Shown here: piece after piece, positions 45,801 through 52,456 of the stretch
How positions within the stretch are numbered: position 1 is the first letter of the stretch
Layout of the letters: each line of letters begins with the position of its first letter
NCBI RefSeq assembly: GCF_001422545.1
Contig: NZ_LMLE01000007.1
Coordinates: forward strand, 310,001-374,000
Direction of reading: 5' to 3'
Source of the DNA: Pedobacter sp. Leaf41
GTDB taxonomy: Bacteria > Bacteroidota > Bacteroidia > Sphingobacteriales > Sphingobacteriaceae
DNA: 64,000 bases
Translations under genes and position numbers: made by a program
Notes under the pieces: generated by a model
Database searches by the model: none
Seen by the model: the letters and a program-made list of their open reading frames with translations, nothing else
What the model was told of the DNA's origin: nothing

Positions 45801-46364
45801 TACATCGCCTGCTTTGGCCAAAGTAACTGGTAGAGTACTGCCACCTTTCACATGAATAATAACACTTGTATTATCTTCTGCAGCTACTATGGCCAAGTAA
45901 TTTTTTCCACCTGCAGATTGAGTGTAGTTCATGGAATAATAGGTTTGGCCAAGTGTTTCGAAAGGAAGTATCAACGAAGCAGCTGATCTAGCTCTGCCCC
46001 AGATGTGGGTATATGCAGAAACTTTGGGTAAACCATCGGTTACGCGGATACGTATTGCCCTATCTAATAAAACTGTATTTGATTCTGATTCTTCGATATA
46101 AGCCGATGCTCTAGGTACATCGAATCGTATAGCTTGGTTGGCTGGAATTGTTTTTTTTAACGACCATGTGCCGCAACTAACCGTAACCTCTGTATTGAAT
46201 TTGGAAGTTACAAAAACTGCAATGTTGGCTAAGCTATTTTGGCTAGGTACATGCGTGGGGAAAACTGCCCAAAAATCTGTCCCTTCGTTGGAAACGTTTT
46301 GAGCACGAGAGCGCATTGAAACCAATAAAAATATTAGTAAAGCTAATAATCCAGCTCGCTTCAT
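42873..46364 (-). CDS. Large PKD-repeat protein, type IX secretion cargo with type B sorting domain
   Basis: A 1163-residue secreted protein. Order: signal peptide (MKRAGLLALLIFLLVSMRSR), an IgGFc-binding-like region (about 30-430; SNEGTDFWAVFPTHV at the start), a Cys-rich linker, three PKD domains (ITNWLWDFRDGTTSTDQNPK, IKSWAWNFDDGTAVSTDQNP, DGLTYKWDFGDKYLSA), further Ig-like repeats, and the C-terminal FTPNGDGINDVWNIKYLES gliding-motility type B sorting domain (CHU_C). It would be an adhesin-like surface protein exported through the PorP-linked system. Gene directly upstream of the PorP/SprF gene. Confidence 0.93.
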   Translation of the reverse strand: MKRAGLLALLIFLLVSMRSRAQNVSNEGTDFWAVFPTHVPSQNSLANIAVFVTSKFNTEVTVSCGTWSLKKTIPANQAIRFDVPRASAYIEESESNTVLLDRAIRIRVTDGLPKVSAYTHIWGRARSAASLILPFETLGQTYYSMNYTQSAGGKNYLAIVAAEDNTSVIIHVKGGSTLPVTLAKAGDVYEYIAGSGDLTGVYVETDKTKSSCKRFAAFSGSSVIVIGPCTGSQDPLYQQLYPTVSWGRNYGVVPFKDRRYILRILAQEDNTKITLDGTNITLNKGEFYESSILNQSTFIAADKLISVAQYSLTQNCSSASGAAIIGDPEMVILNPVEFSIKTVTVFSSDLESIVDKYINVLIRTNKVNSFKINGIAPTASWSTLIGNSSYSFAQIPVTASSLTLTADDGFNAIAYGFGNAESYSYSAGTNLSSNNYLTVIDETRNEESPNGCIGQTVDFKVNLPYKPDRITWTLEGGVPETVSNPLPETKVVNGQTIYVYRYPVSKTYTQTGEYHLEVVAHIPTNANNCITGDITTNYVFNIYDLPITDFEAKLTGCANTEVQFTDKSDSKTTDFAITNWLWDFRDGTTSTDQNPKHTFLKEGKYKVLLTVKSGTGCYSEPVEKEIEIYPQPVSNFKAPAETCTNTEFTIQDSSTISNDISVNTIKSWAWNFDDGTAVSTDQNPRHKYTKTGKYTISLVTTSSNNCVSEAKKWEINVTELPKAGFEMPDICLKDAVANFTNTAVNVDGTADGLTYKWDFGDKYLSAADLVKNTSNAKDGSHTYTVADNYDVTLTITNTNGCTDIVKQQFTVNGSVPKANFEPLVTNNYCSNTVISLKNTSTVDFGKVTKIEVYKDLDNQPERMETFNFPIPDQIDLNYVPFGSPLTKDVQIKVVAYSGGQCSDFIIKTITLNASPIITVDEILPVCENDGNVVINQFHETNGISGIGVYSSDGNGLKPDGTFNPKLAGLGPHNITYTFTADNSCSAAVTKSIFVNKSPVVDGGSIIYILAGGEIQIPAVATGEGLKYEWLPAAGLNNNKILNPIASPEEDTDYTLTVTTSPEQCTAVLRVSVKVLQAVNPPSSFTPNGDGINDVWNIKYLESYPKATVEVFNRNGSRIFFSAGYRTPFDGNYQNEQLPVGVYYYIINPRNGRKNVTGPLTIIR

Positions 46365-46656
46365 TGGTATTAGCTAATTAGAAAGGTAATTCATTTGGAA
46401 AGTTATAGAGATGCAATATACTATTTATACAATATAAGAAGAATAGGTTATAAAGATTTATAAATTTTTAATAGGGCAAAATAACCATTTCGTGTAATAA
46501 TCTAAGGGGTTGATGTAAAAAAAACATATTAAAAATAACAAATCGCGTTCTAAGCCGTTTGAAATAATTATTCCTATACAACAGCATTCATCCCATTTAT
46601 CAATTTAAGATTGTATAAGATGGAAAAAGCTAATTAATTCCTACATTACTTAATAA

Positions 46657-47030
46657 AAAAAAATTTATCCTGCGAGAGCGAACGACGGGGCAGATTCGGA
46701 ACTCTATAAAGAGGTAGAAAAAGCGCATTTCAGACTAGAAGATGCTTCTAAAAAAGACGAATCTCTATTTTTGAGCTATATAAATGAGTTTTTCTTTTTT
46801 AAGAGAAATATTAATAACGCAATAAAAGATGGTTTCGGATTAATCAAAAATCAGTTAGACGACAGGACAAAGATCAACTTGAAGCTACTATTAAAAACCT
46901 GGATGGCGCTTTATATGATACTAAAGAAATAGAGGAAATTGTGTCTTTCAGCAACATGATATTTTCCTCATACGATTTGGACACTCCATTAAATGATGAC
47001 CACTACGGAAAACTGACTCAAAGTACTTAA
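46657..47030 (+). pseudogene. 5'-truncated and frameshifted gene remnant
   Basis: Plus strand has a frame from 46657 with no start codon that encodes ELYKEVEKAHFRLEDASKK, DESLFLSYINEFFFFKRNIN and DGFGLIKNQLDD; near 46855-46866 the coding sense moves to another frame, continuing KDQLEATIKNLDGALYDTKE and EIVSFSNMIFSSYDLDTPLN with a stop at 47030. One base added at the junction restores the frame. Both parts have coherent coding composition, so a decayed gene is likely. The protein family is not recognised. The 292 bases before it (46365-46656) are AT-rich with no gene seen. Confidence 0.6.
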
Positions 47031-47041
47031 ACTATATATAT

Positions 47042-47233
47042 TCATTGATCCGCTTTACCTTCAAACTTCTCAGAGTATTCCTTTGCCTTAATGTCGGCGG
47101 CAGTATCGTTATGATCTTTAGGTTCAAGATTTTCCTCTAAACGATCGTTCCAATCATTCAAACCCTTAGTAGAATCTTTCTCAATTATTTCGCTCGTATT
47201 TTTCTTTGATTTTTCTTGACTCTGATTTTCCAT
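47042..47233 (-). CDS. Small hydrophilic protein
   Basis: A 63-residue protein from MENQSQEKSKKNTSEIIEKD, charged throughout, no hydrophobic segment, ending in EYSEKFEGKADQ. The start at 47233 fits the neighbouring spacing. Such short hydrophilic proteins are common in this group and have no known function. It is likely real because it sits in-strand before tatA and not inside another gene. Confidence 0.55.
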   Translation of the reverse strand: MENQSQEKSKKNTSEIIEKDSTKGLNDWNDRLEENLEPKDHNDTAADIKAKEYSEKFEGKADQ

Positions 47234-47322
47234 GTTTTCTGCGTTTAAAAGAAAACACAAAAGTTAACTTAAAGTTTGAATAGTGATCTAATTATTGGAA
47301 AGGTATTAATGATAAATAAAAA

Positions 47323-47463
47323 TTATTTACTTGGACCTTCCTCCTTTGCACTTTTAAATTCTTTAACGCTTTTTCCAATTCCACGCATTAACTCTGGCAG
47401 TTTCTTGCCACCAAAAATTAATACTACAACTACACCTATTAAAATAATTTCTATTACAGACAT
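47323..47463 (-). CDS. tatA: Twin-arginine translocase subunit TatA family
   Basis: A 46-residue protein: MSVIEIILIGVVVVLIFGGK, then KLPELMRGIGKSVKEFKSAK and a short tail. One N-terminal membrane helix, the FGxKKLPEL hinge and an amphipathic helix define TatA. It is shorter than most TatA (50-90 residues) and no tatB or tatC gene is near. It would contribute to the pore for folded, cofactor-containing substrates. Confidence 0.85.
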   Translation of the reverse strand: MSVIEIILIGVVVVLIFGGKKLPELMRGIGKSVKEFKSAKEEGPSK

Positions 47464-47523
47464 ATCATATAATTTTGTCTAATATACAGCAAAGAAATAT
47501 CATTGTTTCTATTTCGAACTTAA

Positions 47524-48378
47524 TTAAACAAGCAAAGCTTTTAAGGTTCTGGGTTTTATTTTAGGCAAATCTCCATGTCGAATATATTCTGCAAACCCAC
47601 GAAGCTGCTTAATGGATTTAATTGCTTCGTAACCTGCGTAGGTAGTTCTAATTTTATTTAGCAGCAGTGTATCCGTTTTAAACATATCGCTCTCTTTTAA
47701 AATACCTTTATTAATGAAACTTCTTATTAACTCGGCCATTTTGCCATTAGCATACAAGTGTAGCGGAAGCTTAAAAAACTCATTGTTCAATTTTTCAAAA
47801 ACGTCATTTATCCAATTTACCTGAGCACTATCATTCACAGCAATTTTACCTTCATTGATTACAATAGTACCAAGAAACTCACGAGCTCTTTGCCGCGATA
47901 TAATCCCTCCATGTACACCATCCCTTAAAGTGTAATCTAATCTATCCGCACAAAGTGATGGCAACGGTTGTTCTAAAATGTTAAACTTTCCGTAAAGAAT
48001 TTGATTAACATCATAACCATAGTTCAGCAGAACATCAGGAATTTCCGATTTATAAATTACCTCAGCAAAAACCTTCTCGTGGTAATCTTCATCCAGGTGC
48101 TCAAACACATAATCGCCAACGTGAGAAAAAGCGGTATGCGAAACATCATGTAATAAACCAGCTATTTGCTCCAATTCCGATCCTCCTAACTTTTTGATTA
48201 GCATGGTTACCCCTATTGCATGCTCCAGTCGTGAATGACAAATGTCGGGATTTACCAAAAAAATAGCGCCGCTTTGATGAATTCCAGCTAAACGTTTTAA
48301 AGCTTCAGTATTTAGCAGGTCAGAAAATACTTGTGGAAATTCCATTTTACCATATAAAAAGTCGTTTAGCTGGATCAT
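47524..48378 (-). CDS. HD-domain phosphohydrolase (dGTPase-like)
   Basis: A 284-residue cytoplasmic protein. The HD metal sites are visible: SRLEHAIGV (His), AGLLHDVSHTAFSHVGD (HD), and DYHEKVF, ADRLDYTLRDG (Asp). The pattern matches the dGTPase-like/HD superfamily (Bacteroidota YpgQ/dGTPase-like), acting on nucleotides or phosphates. The substrate is not clear. It is a single gene, transcribed away from the TetR-ABC1 pair. Confidence 0.85.
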   Translation of the reverse strand: MIQLNDFLYGKMEFPQVFSDLLNTEALKRLAGIHQSGAIFLVNPDICHSRLEHAIGVTMLIKKLGGSELEQIAGLLHDVSHTAFSHVGDYVFEHLDEDYHEKVFAEVIYKSEIPDVLLNYGYDVNQILYGKFNILEQPLPSLCADRLDYTLRDGVHGGIISRQRAREFLGTIVINEGKIAVNDSAQVNWINDVFEKLNNEFFKLPLHLYANGKMAELIRSFINKGILKESDMFKTDTLLLNKIRTTYAGYEAIKSIKQLRGFAEYIRHGDLPKIKPRTLKALLV

Positions 48379-48592
48379 ATTATCAGAGATTAAATCGAGC
48401 TCAATATTACTAATATTTTTAGTTTTATGAAATTTTTTATTTCCACATTAACATTGTAATTGCTAAATTTATTAGGCTAAAAACTAACTTTCAATTATTT
48501 TGAAAGCTATTATTACAATTGCATGATTAACAATTACTAACATCAGAAAACAAGGTTTAATATTTAACGTTATCATTGTAAAAAGGAATAAT

Positions 48593-49246
48593 ATGGCTAC
48601 CGCTCAACAAATTAGAACTGCATATATTGATTTTGTTTTAACCAACAATGAGAAACCAAAAACGGTATATAGTTTTGCTAAAAAATTAAAAATTACTGAG
48701 GCAGAATTTTATCAGTTCTACTCTTCATTTGAAAGTATAGAGAAGACTATATGGTTCGATCTTACCTTTGAAACGATTAGTAAAATCAAAGATCAGGAAG
48801 TTTGGCCCCAGTATACATCCAGAGAGAAAATGCTATCCTTTTTCTACAGCTACCTGGAGAATTTAAAAAGCGAACGTAGCTTTGTAATTTATAGCCTTAA
48901 AAATTATCAGGGTAAATTTTCTACACCTAATGTTTTGGCAGGAGTGAAACCTATTTTTGAAAACTTTGCTCAAGAAATTATTGATGAAGGGCTCGATAGC
49001 GGGGAATTAGCGGAACGCAAATTTTTAACTAAAAGATATAAAGATGCGCTCTGGGTTCAATTTGCATTTATAGTTAATTTTTGGATCAATGATGACAGCG
49101 ATGGCTTTGAAAAAAGCGACGAAGCCATTGAAAAAGGCATTAATGTAACTTTCGATCTCTTTCAACATTCTCCTATAGATAATTTGATTGATTACGGAAA
49201 GTTTTTATCGCGTAACGGAAAGTTTAAAGAAAAGATGGGATTTTAG
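48593..49246 (+). CDS. TetR-family regulator
   Basis: A 217-residue regulator. The N-terminal helix-turn-helix is around TVYSFAKKLKITEAEFYQFY (about 22-41) and is followed by an all-helical ligand-binding/dimer domain (about 60-210). The start codon is ATG at 48593. It overlaps functionally with the next gene, an ABC1-type kinase, five bases downstream, so both are one transcript. Ligand unknown. Confidence 0.83.
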   Translation: MATAQQIRTAYIDFVLTNNEKPKTVYSFAKKLKITEAEFYQFYSSFESIEKTIWFDLTFETISKIKDQEVWPQYTSREKMLSFFYSYLENLKSERSFVIYSLKNYQGKFSTPNVLAGVKPIFENFAQEIIDEGLDSGELAERKFLTKRYKDALWVQFAFIVNFWINDDSDGFEKSDEAIEKGINVTFDLFQHSPIDNLIDYGKFLSRNGKFKEKMGF

Positions 49247-49251
49247 AATTG

Positions 49252-50556
49252 ATGAAGGCACAAGACAGTATTCCGACAACAAAAGTAGAACGTTCAGCAA
49301 AATTTGTTAAAACCGGTTTTCAAATTGGGGGCAATTACATTAAACATTATTCGAAAAAATTGTTCAATCCCGACATGGATAGGGAACAGCTTAATGAAGA
49401 CAATGCCACCGATATTTACAAATCGTTAAGCGAGCTAAAGGGCAGTGCATTAAAAATTGCTCAGATGCTGAGTATGGATAAGAATATCATGCCTAAATCT
49501 TATGTAGATAAGTTTACGCAATCGCAATATAATGCTCCTCCCCTTTCCGGGCCACTCATTGTGAGAACTTTTACCAAAAATTTCGGTAAAACGCCTGATC
49601 AGATTTTCGATACCTTTAACCTTAACTCAAGCAATGCTGCTTCAATCGGACAAGTGCATCAAGCTACTTTAAATGGCAAAAAACTCGCTGTAAAAATTCA
49701 ATATCCTGGTGTTGGAGATAGTATCTCATCTGACTTAAAACTGGTTAAACCTTTTGCATTTCGGTTATTGGGCATGTCAGAAAGAGAACTTAACATCTAT
49801 ATTAAAGAAGTTGAAGAGAGGCTATTGGAAGAAACCGATTATGAATTGGAAGTCAGAAGATCTATTCAGTTTTCAGAGGATTGCCAGAACCTGGATCATG
49901 TTGTTTTTCCAAAGTACTATCCCGAACTTTCCGGTAAGCGTATTATCACAATGGATTGGCTTGAGGGTTTGCATTTAAAAGAGTTTTTGAGAACTAATCC
50001 ATCGCAGGAGCTAAGAAATAAAATTGGCCAGGCTTTGTGGGATTTTTATAATTTTCAACAACATGAGTTAAGAGCTGTACATGCCGACCCACATCCCGGA
50101 AATTTTATGATTACGCCAAATGAAGATTTAGGTGTAATTGATTTTGGTTGTATTAAAGAATTGCCAAATGATTTCTACTATCCATTTTTCTCATTAATTT
50201 CTACTGATGTAATCAACGATAAACAAAAAACCATTGATGCTTTTAGAAAGCTTGATATGATTCACAATGATGATACGGAAAATAAAGTCGAATTTTATTA
50301 TAAAGCTTATAAAGAAATGATCAGTCTTTTTGCTAAGCCCTATATCAACAAGATATTTGACTTTAGTAAACCTGAGTTTTTTGATCAATTATATGCTTAC
50401 GGCGAAAAAATATCTCGAATGCCTGAGTTTAAACAAGCTAGAGGCGTGAAGCATTTTATCTATGTAAACAGAACAAATTTTGGGCTTTATCAAATTCTGC
50501 ATGAGCTACAGGCTACGGTTAGCACGGATACTTACGAGCCAACGCTTAATAGGTAG
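49252..50556 (+). CDS. ABC1/UbiB-type atypical kinase
   Basis: A 434-residue UbiB/AarF family protein. The nucleotide-binding A-rich loop reads SAASIGQVHQATLNGKKLAV with the KxGQ-like alanine and glycine variant and the catalytic region VHADPHPGNFMITPNEDLGV then IDFGCIK. Members act in quinone or lipid homeostasis and are ATPases rather than standard kinases. The ATG at 49252 is selected over a TTG at 49249. It is co-transcribed with the TetR gene. Confidence 0.9.
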   Translation: MKAQDSIPTTKVERSAKFVKTGFQIGGNYIKHYSKKLFNPDMDREQLNEDNATDIYKSLSELKGSALKIAQMLSMDKNIMPKSYVDKFTQSQYNAPPLSGPLIVRTFTKNFGKTPDQIFDTFNLNSSNAASIGQVHQATLNGKKLAVKIQYPGVGDSISSDLKLVKPFAFRLLGMSERELNIYIKEVEERLLEETDYELEVRRSIQFSEDCQNLDHVVFPKYYPELSGKRIITMDWLEGLHLKEFLRTNPSQELRNKIGQALWDFYNFQQHELRAVHADPHPGNFMITPNEDLGVIDFGCIKELPNDFYYPFFSLISTDVINDKQKTIDAFRKLDMIHNDDTENKVEFYYKAYKEMISLFAKPYINKIFDFSKPEFFDQLYAYGEKISRMPEFKQARGVKHFIYVNRTNFGLYQILHELQATVSTDTYEPTLNR

Positions 50557-50584
50557 TTTCAGACTTTCCTACCAAATTTAGATT

Positions 50585-50986
50585 TTATTTTTGCTGCGTA
50601 ATCGCTATTCCATCGAAATAATTTCCGTTTTGCAAACCTATGGTTAGCAATCTATCAAAGCCGGTTATATTTCGATTCATGGTAATAACTATTGTATTGC
50701 CATTTATTCTTTCCACTCTGAAATCAGTATGATTGACAACGAAATTTTTATCTGTCTTTTTTACTGTCGACAAATCAACATCAACTTTGTTAAGCATGAT
50801 GTTATTTAGCCACCAACTAGTTGATTCGGTATTAATGGTCATCGAATTTAAATTGGCGTTTAATGTCGCCGCTTTCTGAGATAATTTAATATTATCTTTC
50901 CATTTTCCTATTGGCTGATCTTTTTTGCAAGAAATAAGGAGCAAAATCATCACGGAAATTAAGATACAGTAAGGAATATTTTTCAT
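50585..50986 (-). CDS. Small lipoprotein
   Basis: A 133-residue protein with a lipoprotein signal peptide, MKNIPYCILISVMILLLISC, with the lipobox Cys at residue 20. The mature part has a repeated beta pattern (WWLNNIMLNKVDVDLS; TIGLQNGNYFDGIAITQQ) that looks like a BACON/Ig-type domain; I cannot confirm the family. It is probably exposed in the outer-membrane periphery. Function unknown. Confidence 0.7.
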   Translation of the reverse strand: MKNIPYCILISVMILLLISCKKDQPIGKWKDNIKLSQKAATLNANLNSMTINTESTSWWLNNIMLNKVDVDLSTVKKTDKNFVVNHTDFRVERINGNTIVITMNRNITGFDRLLTIGLQNGNYFDGIAITQQK

Positions 50987-51022
50987 CAGAATTCGCGTGA
51001 GAAGTTAAATAGCAGCTTAACG

Positions 51023-51379
51023 TTAAGCGTTTTTCTTTACTACGTCAACCATATGATCTATATCAAATGGCTTTTCAATGTAATCGTCAGCTTTACACTC
51101 TTCCGCGGTTTTTGGCAAATCGGCAGAAGTTGATGTGAGTACTGCAGAAACATCCTCCGTCTCCGGATCGGATTTTAATGCCTTTATGATCTCAGATCCT
51201 TTAACTTTTCCTTTGATATGATCATCTACTATCACTAAGTCAGGATCAATTTCTTCTATATTCTCAATAGGTTCGGTGGTTAAAGATGGCGTAACATCAA
51301 AACCCTCCTCATCTAACACTTGGTCCATTATATCAAGAATATCTTTATTATCCTGAACAAGTACAACCTTTTTCTTCAT
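51023..51379 (-). CDS. Stand-alone response-regulator receiver
   Basis: A 118-residue receiver domain without an output domain. Beta1 VVLVQDNKDI has Gln where the first of the acidic residues usually stands; the Asp pair VIVDDHIKG (about 51-52) gives the phospho-acceptor; T/S at VLTSTS and K103-like EKPFD are present. It can act as a phosphorelay or signalling adaptor. No kinase is adjacent. Confidence 0.85.
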   Translation of the reverse strand: MKKKVVLVQDNKDILDIMDQVLDEEGFDVTPSLTTEPIENIEEIDPDLVIVDDHIKGKVKGSEIIKALKSDPETEDVSAVLTSTSADLPKTAEECKADDYIEKPFDIDHMVDVVKKNA

Positions 51380-51694
51380 AAACTAAATAGGAATATTAAT
51401 CCATAAATATAGCAAAAAGAATAGCTGCAAGATATACTATTATTTTTTTTACGTGTCAACAACAGTGTATGCTTGAAGTTTCTAGATAACGTGGTTCAAA
51501 AACTTCTAGAAAGTTTCATGTTTTCGTCTTGAATTTATGCCCGTTGGTCGAGAATTATATGAGACTTGTATAATACAGACAGAACGCTTGCAACGTTTTC
51601 GATTTGGAAGCGTCTTATCTACAAAACAGAAACAAAATTACTTAAACAATTCAATAACAATTAATTAACATTTAATTATTAAATAAAAAACATT
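51380..51694. other. Intergenic region with TTTCTAGA inverted motif
   Basis: This 315-base gap contains GTTTCTAGA (51478-51486) and TCTAGAAAG (51505-51513), an 8-of-9 inverted pair around 18 bases. It is the divergent interval between the receiver gene and the GIN gene, so it may hold an operator. No further gene or RNA is seen. Confidence 0.3.
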
Positions 51695-52297
51695 ATGAAA
51701 ACCTCAATCAAAACCCTGATCAAATCTTCATTTGCAGCAATCGTTTTATCTACAACTCTATTTTCTTCCAGCATTTCGGCTACCGAAGTTGTACCAGTAA
51801 AAGTTTCGAGAGTTAGTGATTTTAAAAGAATTTCGGTAAAAGGAAATGTTGAAATTACTTTGATTCAAAGATCAAAAGCTGGAGTAACCTATGCAGATGA
51901 CAATATTGGAAGTGCAAAAGTTTTTCAAGACGGAAATAACTTAAAAATCTCATCATCGGATAAAGGCCTAACCAAAATAATCGTTTATGTTAATGATATT
52001 TTTAGGATAGAAGCATCGGAAAATGCCATTGTTAAAACTGAAGGTAAATTAACTACCAAATTTTTACAAATTTTCTTGAATGGGAACGCACATGCAGATA
52101 TCAACACCAGCACCGAAGGTTTATACACGGTAATTAAAGATAATGCCGATTTGAAATTAAGCGGTTCTACCGATAGCCACACATTGGTAATGGGCAAGAC
52201 TCAAAAACTAACTATCGATAAATTTGCAGCTTTGAACACGAACATGAGCTCGGTAGAAACAGTTGCTATCGAAAAGGAAATTGCTTCAATAAACTAA
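51695..52297 (+). CDS. Head-GIN domain protein (DUF2807-like)
   Basis: A 200-residue exported protein. Signal peptide MKTSIKTLIKSSFAAIVLST then ISVKGNVEITLIQRSKAG and repeated beta strands (ITLIQ, NNLKISSSDKG, IRIEASENAIVKTEGKL, LQIFLNGNAHADI, DADLKLSGST) that form the right-handed beta-helix of the head-GIN/DUF2807 family. It is a putative adhesin or surface-associated protein. A strong terminator follows. Confidence 0.82.
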   Translation: MKTSIKTLIKSSFAAIVLSTTLFSSSISATEVVPVKVSRVSDFKRISVKGNVEITLIQRSKAGVTYADDNIGSAKVFQDGNNLKISSSDKGLTKIIVYVNDIFRIEASENAIVKTEGKLTTKFLQIFLNGNAHADINTSTEGLYTVIKDNADLKLSGSTDSHTLVMGKTQKLTIDKFAALNTNMSSVETVAIEKEIASIN

Positions 52298-52322
52298 TAG
52301 TTCACACACACAAATAAAACGA

Positions 52323-52355
52323 AGGGCTTTCTGAGGTGATCAGAAAGCCCTTTTT
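52323..52355 (+). terminator. Rho-independent terminator of the GIN gene
   Basis: AGGGCTTTCTGA (52323-52334) and TCAGAAAGCCCT (52340-52351) pair perfectly over 12 bp and are followed by T residues. Confidence 0.9.
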
Positions 52356-52456
52356 AATTTATCGCTAAAATAATGTTGAAGATAATCTAAAATCTATATA
52401 TTTCTTTACAATCTTCAACACGATCCCTTAATTAGGAGATCAAATATTTTATAATG

